This document shows positions 17,513 through 27,503 of a stretch of DNA of 64,000 bases, in pieces. The notes under the pieces are model-generated. The model did not search any database. It was not told where the DNA came from and was given only the letters and a program-made list of their open reading frames with translations. Each line of letters starts with the position of its first letter. Position 1 is the first letter of the stretch. Origin of the DNA: JACVRW01 sp963751105 (GTDB lineage Bacteria; Actinomycetota; Thermoleophilia; Solirubrobacterales; Thermoleophilaceae); NCBI GenBank assembly GCA_963751105.1, contig CAVVTG010000002.1, positions 1,054,001-1,118,000 of the forward strand. Direction: 5' to 3'. The position numbers and the translations under genes were made by a program.

Positions 17513-17518
17513 TAAACT
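17513..17518 (+). promoter_or_regulatory. Putative -10 element of yqeY
   Basis: TAAACT lies 6 bases before GTG 17525, in the short divergent gap with the HAD gene. No Shine-Dalgarno is present. Confidence 0.4.
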
Positions 17519-17524
17519 GGAAAC

Positions 17525-17956
17525 GTGTCACTGCTCGATCAGGTTCAGGATGACGTGAAGAGCGCCCTCAAGGCGGGCGAGAAGCAACGCGTGCACGCGC
17601 TGCGCCTGATCGCCAACGAGCTCCAGAAGGCAGCCAAGGACGACGGCGCGGACGACGTTCAGGTGCTCCAGCGCGAGCGCAAGCGACGCCTCGAGGCCGC
17701 CGACGCCTATCGCGAGGGCGGCCGGGCCGACCGCGCCGAGGCCGAGGAGCAGGAGGCCGACATCATCGCCTCGTACATGCCCGAACAGCTCTCCGAGGAG
17801 GAGCTGGGCGCGATCGTGGGCGACGCCGTGGCCGAGTCGGGCGCGTCGTCGCCGCAGGAGATGGGCAAGGTCATGGGTCTCGTGATGCCGAAGGTCAAGG
17901 GCCGGGCCGACGGCAAGCGGGTGAGCGCGGCGGTCAGGGAGAAGTTGCGGCCGTAG
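17525..17956 (+). CDS. yqeY: GatB/YqeY domain protein
   Basis: A 143-residue YqeY-type protein related to the C-terminal tRNA-binding tail of GatB. It begins SLLDQVQDDVKSALKAGEK and contains the conserved EADIIASYMPEQLSEEEL and MGKVMGLVMPKVKGRADG motifs. It may assist tRNA-dependent processes, but its exact role is not established. The stop shares a base with the phoH start, so the two are probably co-transcribed with ybeY and era. Confidence 0.88.
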   Translation: MSLLDQVQDDVKSALKAGEKQRVHALRLIANELQKAAKDDGADDVQVLQRERKRRLEAADAYREGGRADRAEAEEQEADIIASYMPEQLSEEELGAIVGDAVAESGASSPQEMGKVMGLVMPKVKGRADGKRVSAAVREKLRP

Positions 17957-18936
17957 TGCCCCGCGTTCAGCTCGAACTTCCCAACGACGTGGCCGCCGAG
18001 CTGGCCGGCCCGGGCGACGTCGTCATGAGGACGCTGGAAGGTCACCTCGACTGCGAGGTCTTCCTGCGCGGAAACGTGCTCACCCTCGATGGCGACGAGG
18101 AGGCGGTGGCGATGGGCCGCACGGTGGTGCGCGAGCTCACCGACCTGGTTCGCCAGGGCCACGAGATCGCTCCCGGCACGGTCGAGGCAATCGCCGGGGC
18201 ACTCGATCAGCACGAGTCGCCGAGCCGCATCCTGGAGGACGTCGTCTGGCGTCACCGGTCGCTCAAGGTGGCTCCGAAGACGGTCAACCAGAAGCGCTAC
18301 GTCGACGCGATCCGCAACCAGACCATCACCGTGGGGGTGGGCCCGGCCGGCACCGGCAAGTCATTCCTGGCGGTGGCCATGGCGGTCGCGGCGCTGTCGC
18401 GGCGCGAGGTCAACCGCATCGTCCTGACCCGGCCGGCCGTGGAGGCGGGCGAGCGGCTCGGCTTCCTGCCCGGGGACATCGCCGCCAAGGTGGATCCCTA
18501 CCTGCGCCCCCTCTTCGACGCTCTCTACACCATGCTGGAGCCGGAGAAGGTCAACCAGCACCTGGAGCGCGGCGTGATCGAGGTGGCCCCGCTGGCCTTC
18601 ATGCGTGGCCGCTCGCTGAACGACTCCTTCATCATCCTCGACGAGGCTCAGAACACGAGCCCAGAGCAGATGAAGATGTTTCTCACCCGGCTCGGCTTCA
18701 ACTCGAAGATGGTGGTCACCGGCGACATCACGCAGGTCGACCTGCCCCGCGACGAGCGCTCCGGCCTCGTGGTGATCGGCGACATCCTCGAGGAAGTCGA
18801 GGGCATCGAGTTCGTTCGCTTCGGCGGCGAGGACGTGGTGAGGCACAAGCTGGTCCAGCGGATCGTTGCCGCCTACAGCGAGTACGCCGAGAAGCAGGCG
18901 CCGGCGCTGCGGCAGGCCAGGCGGCAGCAGGGCTGA
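17956..18936 (+). CDS. phoH: PhoH-like ATPase
   Basis: PhoH-family proteins are P-loop ATPases linked to RNA metabolism and stress. The 326-residue protein has an N-terminal KH-like domain (about 1-70). The ATPase has Walker A GPAGTGKS at 129-136 and Walker B IILDEAQN near 222-229. The sensor segment GDITQVDLPRDERSGL is also present. GTG start abuts yqeY. The position immediately before ybeY and era is a widely conserved ribosome-maturation cluster. Confidence 0.92.
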   Translation: MPRVQLELPNDVAAELAGPGDVVMRTLEGHLDCEVFLRGNVLTLDGDEEAVAMGRTVVRELTDLVRQGHEIAPGTVEAIAGALDQHESPSRILEDVVWRHRSLKVAPKTVNQKRYVDAIRNQTITVGVGPAGTGKSFLAVAMAVAALSRREVNRIVLTRPAVEAGERLGFLPGDIAAKVDPYLRPLFDALYTMLEPEKVNQHLERGVIEVAPLAFMRGRSLNDSFIILDEAQNTSPEQMKMFLTRLGFNSKMVVTGDITQVDLPRDERSGLVVIGDILEEVEGIEFVRFGGEDVVRHKLVQRIVAAYSEYAEKQAPALRQARRQQG

Positions 18937-19298
18937 TTCAGCTCGAGCTCATCGACGCTCCGGAGACGCTTCGCCGGCCCGCGCTGGCCGCGCTGGAGGC
19001 GGCGGGGGTGGACGACGGGCATCTGGCCGTCGCGCTGGTCGACGAGGAGCGGATCCGCAGCCTCAACCGCGACCACCGCGGACTCGACCGGCCCACGGAT
19101 GTGCTGTCCTTTCCCGTCGACGGACCGGCGCGGACCGCCGGGCCTCGGGAGCTGGGCGACGTGGTGATCTGTCCTGAGCACACGGAGGATCTGAACGAGG
19201 CCGTCGTGCACGGCCTGCTTCATCTCTGCGGCTACGACCACGAGACCGACGACGGCGAGATGCTCGCGCTCCAGGACAGGATCATGGCGGGGCTGTGA
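18933..19298 (+). CDS. ybeY: Endoribonuclease YbeY (rRNA maturation factor)
   Basis: YbeY is a zinc metalloprotein needed for 16S rRNA 3' end processing and ribosome quality control. The zinc-binding HGLLHLCGYDH motif (H3xH5xYxH type) and the RPTDVLSFP motif are intact. The start is uncertain. The family's first strand (IQLELIDAP) is encoded from 18936, so I place the start at CTG 18933 (or ATT 18936), overlapping the phoH stop. The first ordinary start, GTG 19008, would remove about 25 residues including that strand. Coupled to era by a 4-base overlap. Confidence 0.85.
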   Translation: MIQLELIDAPETLRRPALAALEAAGVDDGHLAVALVDEERIRSLNRDHRGLDRPTDVLSFPVDGPARTAGPRELGDVVICPEHTEDLNEAVVHGLLHLCGYDHETDDGEMLALQDRIMAGL

Positions 19299-20176
19299 CG
19301 CGCACGGGATTCGTGGCGCTCGCGGGCCGGCCCAACGCGGGCAAGTCCACACTCGTCAACGGGATCGTCGGCGACAAGGTGGCGATCGTTTCGGACAAGC
19401 CCCAGACCACCCGTCGCGAGATACGGGGCATCGCCACCGGTGAGGACTGGCAGCTCGTGCTGGTGGATCTGCCCGGCGTGCAGCGTCCGCGCGACGCCCT
19501 CACGGAACGGATGCAGAAACAGGTCGAGCGCTCGCTGGCCGACGCCGACGCGGCGCTGTTCGTGCTCAACGGCGAGCAGGAGATCGGCGCGGGCGACCGC
19601 TTCATCGCCGAGGCGATTCGCACCGTCGGCCTGCCCTGCGTGACCGTGCTCAACAAGGTCGACCGGCTCGACCGGCCGCGGACGGTGCAGGCGCTCAGCA
19701 CGGCCGCGAAGCTGGACGTGCAGGGCGAGCTGTTCCCGGTCAGCGCGCTCCACGGCTCGGGCGTGGCCGAGCTCACCGCTCACGTCGTGTCGCTCATGCC
19801 CGAGGGGCCGTTCCTCTACCCGCCCGAGGATCAGAGCGATCTCTCGCTCGAGGTGCGGGTGGCGGAGCTGGTGCGCGAGCAGGTGCTGCTGCGCACCCGC
19901 GAGGAGGTGCCCCACGCCGTGGAGGTCGAGATCGACGAGATCGAGGAGCGCGAGGACGGCCTCCTGATGATCCACGCCCGGGTCTGGGCCGAGACCGAGT
20001 CCCAGAAGGGGATCCTCGTGGGCGCGGGCGGACGCATGGTGAGGGCGGTGGGCACGGCGGCGCGCAAGGAGATCGAGCGCCTGTTGGATCGCCGGGTCCA
20101 TCTGGACCTGAGCGTCCGGGTCCGGAAGGGCTGGCGTCGCGACGACGGCCTGCTGGATCGCTTGGGCATCGGGTGA
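19295..20176 (+). CDS. era: GTPase Era
   Basis: Era is an essential GTPase that binds the 3' end of 16S rRNA during small-subunit assembly. The 293-residue protein has G1 GRPNAGKST, G2 TTRREIRG, G3 DLPG and G4 NKVD, followed by a C-terminal KH domain (GILVGAGGRMVRAVGTAARKEIE). The GTG overlaps the ybeY stop. phoH-ybeY-era is the classic order, although the intervening CorC/cdd genes found in other phyla are absent. Confidence 0.94.
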   Translation: MTRTGFVALAGRPNAGKSTLVNGIVGDKVAIVSDKPQTTRREIRGIATGEDWQLVLVDLPGVQRPRDALTERMQKQVERSLADADAALFVLNGEQEIGAGDRFIAEAIRTVGLPCVTVLNKVDRLDRPRTVQALSTAAKLDVQGELFPVSALHGSGVAELTAHVVSLMPEGPFLYPPEDQSDLSLEVRVAELVREQVLLRTREEVPHAVEVEIDEIEEREDGLLMIHARVWAETESQKGILVGAGGRMVRAVGTAARKEIERLLDRRVHLDLSVRVRKGWRRDDGLLDRLGIG

Positions 20177-20946
20177 TCGACGACATCCACCGCTTTCTGC
20201 GTCACACGGACGCCGCGCTCTGCGACGAGTTGGTGTGGACACCCCACGGGACCGCGATGGTCACGCCGACCCTCCCGCTCGTATGGCAGCTCAACGCGAT
20301 CTTCGTGTCGGACCCCGAGGCTTCGCCGTCTGCCCTCATGGTCGATGCCGAGCGCTTCCAGGGCGGTCTCTCGCACCGCAAGCTGGTGGTTCACGACGAC
20401 GCCCTCGGCGCCCGGCTGGCCCCGGCCCTGTCGGCCGAGGGATGGAATGTGTTCCGGCTGATGGTGATGGTGCGGCGCCACGAGCCCGATCCGAGGCCCT
20501 CGACCGCTCCGGCCGCGGAGATCGGCCGCGCCGAGGGCGCCGCGGCGCTCGAGGCGTTCCGGCGCGAGCAGCCGTTCGGCTGGCAGCAGGAGGCGCTACG
20601 CCAGCTGGCGGCGATGGACGAGCGCTACAGCCGTGTCTGTGGCGCGCGGGACTTCGCCTCGCCTCCCGACGATCCGGCCTGCTCCTGCCGGCTCTACTCC
20701 GACGGCACGCTGGCCCAGATCGACGAGGTCGGCACGGTGGAGGCACGCCGCGGGCGTGGCCACGCCACGGCCGCCGTGCTCGCCGCGGTGGACGCCGCCG
20801 TGGCCGACGGCAGCGACCCGGTCTTCCTGCTCACCGACGCGAGCGACTGGCCGCAGCGCCTGTACCGCAGGCTCGGCTTCGAGGAGGTCGGGCGGGTGTA
20901 CGAGTTCCTGAAGCTGCCTCTCACCGCGGCGCTGGGGCGGGCCTGA
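20173..20946 (+). CDS. GNAT-family acetyltransferase
   Basis: This 257-residue protein has a C-terminal GNAT fold. The pyrophosphate-binding loop is ARRGRGHATAAV (R/QxxGxG/A form) near residue 195, followed by a DASDWPQRLYRRLGFEEVGR segment typical of motif B. The N-terminal 120 residues are less recognisable and may be a degenerate second GNAT repeat. The acceptor is unknown. It overlaps era by 4 bases but functionally looks unrelated. Confidence 0.8.
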   Translation: MIDDIHRFLRHTDAALCDELVWTPHGTAMVTPTLPLVWQLNAIFVSDPEASPSALMVDAERFQGGLSHRKLVVHDDALGARLAPALSAEGWNVFRLMVMVRRHEPDPRPSTAPAAEIGRAEGAAALEAFRREQPFGWQQEALRQLAAMDERYSRVCGARDFASPPDDPACSCRLYSDGTLAQIDEVGTVEARRGRGHATAAVLAAVDAAVADGSDPVFLLTDASDWPQRLYRRLGFEEVGRVYEFLKLPLTAALGRA

Positions 20947-20970
20947 GTTCGCCCCTGCGAGAATCGGCCC

Positions 20971-21567
20971 GTGGCCCCGTTGAGCTCCGATCGCGAAGGT
21001 CTTTGTCCCTGCATCGTGCAGGACTCGCGCACCGGCGAGGTGCTGACCCTGGCCTACGTGAACGAGGAGTCGCTCGCGCGCACGCGCGAGACCGGAGAGA
21101 TGTGGTTCTGGAGCCGCTCTCGTTCCGAGCTGTGGCACAAAGGGGCCACCTCGGGCAACGTCCAGAAGGTGAAGGCGCTGCGCTACGACTGCGACGAGGA
21201 CGCCTGGCTGGCCCTCGTGGAGCCGGCCGGCCCGGCCTGCCATACGGGCGAGCGCACCTGCTTTTACCGCGGCGACATGGAGCTGCAGCCGGCGGAGGCG
21301 CTGCCGGCGCTCGAGCGCACCGTCGAGCAGAGACGCGCGGCCGACCCGGGCGAGAGCTACACCGCCACGCTGCTGACGGAGCCGGCGCGCATCGGCGACA
21401 AGGTGCGGGAAGAGGCCGAAGAGGTCACCCGGGCGGCGCGCGAGGAGTCGGACGAGCGCGTGGCCGAGGAGGCCGCGGACGTGCTCTATCACCTCTCCGT
21501 GCTGCTCGCGTCGCGCGGCCTTGCCCTGGGCGACGCCTACGAGGTCCTCGGTGAGCGTCGGCGTTGA
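20971..21567 (+). CDS. hisIE: Bifunctional phosphoribosyl-AMP cyclohydrolase / phosphoribosyl-ATP pyrophosphatase
   Basis: HisIE catalyses the second and third steps of histidine synthesis. The HisI half (about 1-105) has the SRSRSELWHKG motif and metal-binding residues in DCDEDA and CHTGERTC. The HisE half has IGDKVREEAEEV followed by EAADVLYHL. The 198-residue length is standard for the fusion. A GAGAAT hexamer 6 bases before GTG 20971 may be the -10. The 3' end overlaps trpE by 17 bases, so a histidine gene appears to lead the tryptophan operon. Other his genes are not in the window. Confidence 0.92.
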   Translation: MAPLSSDREGLCPCIVQDSRTGEVLTLAYVNEESLARTRETGEMWFWSRSRSELWHKGATSGNVQKVKALRYDCDEDAWLALVEPAGPACHTGERTCFYRGDMELQPAEALPALERTVEQRRAADPGESYTATLLTEPARIGDKVREEAEEVTRAAREESDERVAEEAADVLYHLSVLLASRGLALGDAYEVLGERRR

Positions 21568-23008
21568 CCTGGAGCTCACGCCCTCCCTCGAGGAGGTGCG
21601 CGAGCTGGCGCGCGAGCACACGCTCGTGCCGCTTCGCCACACCTTCATCGCGGACTGCGAGACGCCGGTGTCGGCCTACCTGAAGCTGCGCGGCGACGGG
21701 CCCTCGTTCCTGCTCGAGTCGGCCGAGCAGGGGCAGCGGGTCGGCCGCTGGTCCTTCCTCGGCTTCAGGCCGCGCGCGGTGCTGCGCGTTGACGAGGGTG
21801 AGAGCTCCGATCCCTACGCCCTCGTCACCGATGAGCTGGCCCGCTACCGCATCGCGCCCCTGGAGGGCCTCCCGCCGTTCGCCGGGGGAGCGGTGGGGAT
21901 GTTCGGCTACGACCTGGCGCGCTCGCTGGAGCCGAGCGTCGGGCCTGCCAATCCCGACGGGCTCGGCATGCCCGAGCTGGCGGTGATGATCACCGACGTC
22001 CTGCTGGCCTTCGACCACCTTCGCCATGAGCTCACGGTGCTGGCCAACGTCGTGGCCGAGGGCGATGTCGACCGGGCCTACGAGGAGGCCGCCGCCGCGA
22101 TCGCCGAGGTTCGCGAGCGGCTGCGAGGACCGGTTCCCGGTGGCCGCGGCTCACGGACCGAGGCGCCCAGCTTCGAGGCCAACCTGGGCCCGGACGGCTA
22201 CAGCCGAGCGGTGGAGCAAGCCAAGGAGTACATCCGCGCGGGCGACATCTACCAGGTGGTGCCCAGCCAGCGCTGGAGCGCCCAGTGTCCGGTCGACGCG
22301 TTCTCGATCTACCGCGGCCTGCGCGCCATCAACCCCAGCCCCTACATGTACTTCCTCGACTTCGAGGACTTCGAGATCGCCGGCGCGTCGCCGGAGTCGC
22401 TGGTCAAGGTCAGCGGCCGCCGCGCCGAGCAGCGGCCGATCGCGGGCACTCGGCCGCGTGCCGGGTCGACCGAGGAGGACCTCGAGCGCGGGCGTGAGCT
22501 GCTGGCCGACCTCAAGGAGCGGGCCGAGCACGTGATGCTCGTGGACCTGGGACGAAACGATCTCGGGCGGGTGTGCGACTACGGCAGCGTCACGGTCGAC
22601 GAGCTGATGGCCGTGGAGACCTACTCGCACGTGATGCACATCGTCTCGTCGGTGTCGGGGACGCTCCGCGACGGCGTCTCGGCGATGGACGCGTTGCGCG
22701 TGTCGCTGCCGGCCGGCACGCTGTCCGGCGCTCCGAAGATCCGGGCCATGCAGATCATCGACGAGCTGGAGCCGGTCAAGCGGGGTCCCTACGGCGGCGC
22801 GGTGGGCTACCTGTCCTACACCGGCGACCTCGACACCTGCATCTACATCCGCTCCGCGCTGGTCAAGGACGGCGAGGTGCACGTGCAGGCCGGGGGCGGA
22901 ATCGTGGCCGACTCCGAGCCCGCCTACGAGGTGCGCGAGATCGAGGCCAAGTCGGGTGCCGTGATGGACGCGATCCGCCTGGCCTGCACCCAGGGGGACT
23001 GGGGGTAG
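21551..23008 (+). CDS. trpE: Anthranilate synthase component I
   Basis: TrpE converts chorismate and ammonia to anthranilate, the first committed step of tryptophan synthesis. The 485-residue protein has the N-terminal regulatory domain (SAYLKLRG form of the feedback site, and LLESAEQGQRVGRWSFLG). The chorismate-binding domain follows, with IAGTRPRAG, LVDLGRNDLGRV and LPAGTLSGAPKIRAM. GTG 21551 is chosen because the family sequence begins soon after and it overlaps hisIE. trpG follows after 2 bases. Confidence 0.94.
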   Translation: MSVGVDLELTPSLEEVRELAREHTLVPLRHTFIADCETPVSAYLKLRGDGPSFLLESAEQGQRVGRWSFLGFRPRAVLRVDEGESSDPYALVTDELARYRIAPLEGLPPFAGGAVGMFGYDLARSLEPSVGPANPDGLGMPELAVMITDVLLAFDHLRHELTVLANVVAEGDVDRAYEEAAAAIAEVRERLRGPVPGGRGSRTEAPSFEANLGPDGYSRAVEQAKEYIRAGDIYQVVPSQRWSAQCPVDAFSIYRGLRAINPSPYMYFLDFEDFEIAGASPESLVKVSGRRAEQRPIAGTRPRAGSTEEDLERGRELLADLKERAEHVMLVDLGRNDLGRVCDYGSVTVDELMAVETYSHVMHIVSSVSGTLRDGVSAMDALRVSLPAGTLSGAPKIRAMQIIDELEPVKRGPYGGAVGYLSYTGDLDTCIYIRSALVKDGEVHVQAGGGIVADSEPAYEVREIEAKSGAVMDAIRLACTQGDWG

Positions 23009-23010
23009 CC

Positions 23011-23560
<550 letters not shown>

Positions 23561-23568
<8 letters not shown>

Positions 23569-24577
23569 CCCCGTTCTGACAGAGGCGATCGACCGGCTCG
23601 CCGAGGGGCAGGATCTCTCCAGCGGCGAGGCGGCCGACGTGCTGGCCGAGATCATGCGCGGCGACGCCTCCGAGGCCCAGTCGGCGGCCTTCCTGATCGC
23701 CCTGCGCACCAAGGGCGAGACGGTCGAGGAGATTGCCGGGCTCGCTCGAACGATGCGCGACCTGGCGGTGAGGGTGGAGGCCGGCGACGATCTCGTGGAC
23801 ACGGCGGGCACCGGTGGCGGGCGACCCACCTTCAACGTTTCGACCACCGCGGCCTTCATCGCCGCAGGGGCGGGTTGCCGGGTGGCCAAGCACGGCAACC
23901 GCTCGGCCACCAGCCAGTGTGGGTCGGCCGACGTGCTCGAAGCCCTGGGCGGGCGCATCGATCTCGACCCGTCCGCGGTGGCGGACTGCATCGACGAGAT
24001 CGGCTTCGGCTTCATGTTCGCCCCGCGCCACCACGCCGCGATGAAGCACGTGGTGCCGATCCGGCGCGAGCTGGGGGTGCGCACCATCTTCAACTTCCTC
24101 GGACCGCTCACCAACCCGGCGGGCGCGCGCCATCAGGTGATCGGGGTCTCCGACCCGGGAAAGCTCGAGGTCATGGCCGCCGCGTTGAGGGAGCTGGGCA
24201 CCCGAAGTGCCCTGGTAGTGTCGAGCATGGATGGCCTCGACGAGTTCTCGGTCTCGGGCGCTACCCGGGTGGTCGAGCTGAGAGACGGCCGGCTTGCCTC
24301 CTACGACGTGACCCCGGCGGAGGTCGGTCTCGAGCCGGCAGGAGACGGTGCGGTCAGGGCCGGCACTCCCGCCGAGAACGCCCAGGTGCTGCGTGGCGTG
24401 CTCGACGGCGAACAGGGCACCGAGCGTTCGCTCGCCGTCCTCAACGCCGCGGCCGCGATCCACGTGGCCGGCCGCGCGGCCTCACTAGGCGACGGTGTCC
24501 ACCACGCCGAGCAGGCCATCGACTCGGGTGCGGCGGCCGGCGTGCTCGCCCGCTGGGTGGAGGCCACCGCCCGATGA
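23561..24577 (+). CDS. trpD: Anthranilate phosphoribosyltransferase
   Basis: TrpD transfers phosphoribosyl from PRPP to anthranilate. The 338-residue product has the PRPP-binding GTGGG loop in DTAGTGGGRPTFNVST, then KHGNRSATSQCGSADVLEALG, and a FNFLGPLTNPA motif, all canonical for the family. It starts with GTG inside the trpG 3' end and overlaps trpC by 4 bases. Confidence 0.94.
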
Positions 24578-25371
24578 GCGCGCGGCTGGACGACATCGTC
24601 GAGGCCACTCGCCAGTCGCTGGCGGCACGCAAGCGCGAACAGCCGCTGTCCGAGCTCGAGGGCCAGGTCGACGTGGGCCAGGAGGGCCGCCCGTTCGCCG
24701 AGGCGCTCTGGAGCCCGCGCACGTCGCTGATCGCCGAGTACAAGCGGCGCTCGCCCTCGGCCGGGGAGATCCGCGCCGGAGCGAGCGTGAGCGAGGTGGT
24801 CCAGGCCTACGAGCGCGGCGGCGCGGCCGCGCTGTCGATCCTCACCGAGGAGGTCCACTTCGGAGGCTCGCTGGCAGACCTGCGCGAGGCCCGGGCGGCC
24901 TGCGACCTGCCGATCCTGCGCAAGGACTTCACCATCGATCCCTACCAGCTCTACGAGTCGAAGCTGGCCGGAGCCGACGCCGTGCTGCTCGTGGTGGGCT
25001 CGCTCTCCGACGGCGAGCTGACATCGCTGTGGTCCACGACCAACGATCTCGACCTGGACGCGATCGTCGAGATCCACGACGACGAGGAGCTCGAACGGGC
25101 CCTCGCGCTCGACTGTGACGTGATCGGCATAAACAACCGCGACCTCGAGAGCTTCGAGGTCGACATCCAGCGTACCTTCGACCTGCTGCACGACGTTCCC
25201 GCGGGCAAGGTCGTGGTCTCCGAGTCCGGAATCCACCACCGCGAGCAGATCGACGAGCTCGAGCAGGTGGGCGTGGACGCGGTGCTCGTCGGCGAGGCGC
25301 TGATGCGCGCCGCGGACCCCGAGACGGCGGTGCGGGACCTGACCGACTCGGAGGAGGCCACTCAGGCCTGA
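24574..25371 (+). CDS. trpC: Indole-3-glycerol phosphate synthase
   Basis: TrpC closes the indole ring from carboxyphenylamino-deoxyribulose phosphate. The 265-residue TIM-barrel protein has the family motifs IAEYKRRSPSAG (Glu/Lys catalytic residues), ILRKDFTIDPYQLYE, GINNRDLESFEVD and VVSESGI. ATG overlaps trpD. A stem-loop follows the stop, so the first trp block likely ends here. Confidence 0.95.
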   Translation: MSARLDDIVEATRQSLAARKREQPLSELEGQVDVGQEGRPFAEALWSPRTSLIAEYKRRSPSAGEIRAGASVSEVVQAYERGGAAALSILTEEVHFGGSLADLREARAACDLPILRKDFTIDPYQLYESKLAGADAVLLVVGSLSDGELTSLWSTTNDLDLDAIVEIHDDEELERALALDCDVIGINNRDLESFEVDIQRTFDLLHDVPAGKVVVSESGIHHREQIDELEQVGVDAVLVGEALMRAADPETAVRDLTDSEEATQA

Positions 25372-25374
25372 GAC

Positions 25375-25401
25375 CCGGTTTCGTACCGATCGCGGAACCG
25401 G
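25375..25401 (+). terminator. Hairpin after trpC
   Basis: Arms 25375-25383 and 25393-25401 can form 9 pairs, one of them G-U, around a 9-base loop beginning 3 bases after the trpC stop. There is no U tract, so it may be a weak terminator or an mRNA-end stabiliser. Confidence 0.35.
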
Positions 25402-25429
25402 TGACCCGACCGTTACGTATCCCTACCAT
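25401..25429 (+). promoter_or_regulatory. Putative promoter of moxR
   Basis: GTGACC (25401-25406) and TACCAT (25424-25429) are 17 bases apart, resembling -35 and -10 elements. The -10 lies 8 bases before ATG 25438, consistent with a leaderless or nearly leaderless transcript. Confidence 0.45.
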
Positions 25430-25437
25430 GGTGGTGC

Positions 25438-26388
<951 letters not shown>

Positions 26389-26393
26389 TCGCG

Positions 26394-27503
26394 ATGCTGA
26401 GGCCACTGGTCACAGCGTTGCTCGGGATCGCGCTGTGCCTGGCCGCGGCCACCTTCGACTCGCCCTCGCTGTACGTGCCAGGAGTGGCCCTGGTTCTGCT
26501 GGCCGCGGTGGCCACCGCCTGGGTGCTGCTGGCCGCGCACGGTGCCGTGATCGACCGCCGGCCGGGCCCGCACACCGTGGTGGAGGAGGAGCCGTATCCC
26601 CTTCGCGTGGAGGTTCGCAGCGGCCTCGCGCCCCCGCCGGGCGGAGAGCTGCTCGAGCCGCTGCTCGGATGGCCCGTGCCGATCGCCGGGCGCTGGTCGC
26701 GCCGGCTGCGGATCAACGTCCGCTTCACGCGCCGGGGCCGCCGTCTGCTCGAGCCGGCGGTGCTCGTGATCTGCGACCCGCTGAGGCTGTTCAGTCGTGA
26801 GATCGTCGGCCCCGGCGGCGAGGAGGTGCTGGTGTTGCCGCGCATCGAGCCCGTCACGGCGCCGGGCGGCGGCGGGGCCGGCGCGGGCAGCCAGGGCGGC
26901 ATGGGCGCCGCGCCGGGACTCTCTGGCCGCCGGCTCGACACGTCCCTGGCCGAGCTCGAGATCGACGGGCTGCGGGCCTACCGGGAGGGCGCGCCCGCCT
27001 CGCGCATCCACTGGCCGTCGGTGGCCCGCACCGGCGAGATGCTCGAACGGCGGCTCGTGTCGGAGCTCGACTCGGCGCCGCTGATCGTGCTCGACCCGTC
27101 GGCGCCGGCCAGCCCCGAGGCGCTCGACAAGGCCGTGCGCGCCGCGGGCTCCCTCTGCGTGTGGCTGGCTCACGACGGTGGCTGCGCCATCCTGCTGCCC
27201 GGCGAGCGCCGGCCGATCGAGGTGAGCCGCGACCTGGCGGCTTGGGGATCCATCCACGTCCGGTTGGCGCTGGTCGAGGAGGGACCCGCTCCGGCGAGCT
27301 CGACGCTGGGGCCGCGTGGCGGTGCGGTGGTCTGGGTCACGGGCGCGGATCTCAAGACGGCGCCGCGGACACTCGAGCGCCTCCCCGCGGGCGCCCGCTA
27401 CGTCGTCTGCCCGGAGCTCATGCCCGGCGTGCGCGCCGAGTTCGAGGTGGCGGGCTGCAGCGGGGCCCAGGTGGAGCGGGCCCGGCGCGGGGTGGCTGCG
27501 TGA
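26394..27503 (+). CDS. DUF58 domain protein
   Basis: The 369-residue protein begins with two membrane helices (about 5-50). The family's DUF58 signature follows near residue 190: DGLRAYREGAPASRIHWP, then EMLERRLVSELD. It is the usual partner of MoxR ATPases. The MIDAS-like region in the C-terminal half is weak. The long Gly/Ala-rich insertion around residues 160-180 is unusual but may be a linker. GTG of the next gene overlaps its stop. Confidence 0.82.
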   Translation: MLRPLVTALLGIALCLAAATFDSPSLYVPGVALVLLAAVATAWVLLAAHGAVIDRRPGPHTVVEEEPYPLRVEVRSGLAPPPGGELLEPLLGWPVPIAGRWSRRLRINVRFTRRGRRLLEPAVLVICDPLRLFSREIVGPGGEEVLVLPRIEPVTAPGGGGAGAGSQGGMGAAPGLSGRRLDTSLAELEIDGLRAYREGAPASRIHWPSVARTGEMLERRLVSELDSAPLIVLDPSAPASPEALDKAVRAAGSLCVWLAHDGGCAILLPGERRPIEVSRDLAAWGSIHVRLALVEEGPAPASSTLGPRGGAVVWVTGADLKTAPRTLERLPAGARYVVCPELMPGVRAEFEVAGCSGAQVERARRGVAA

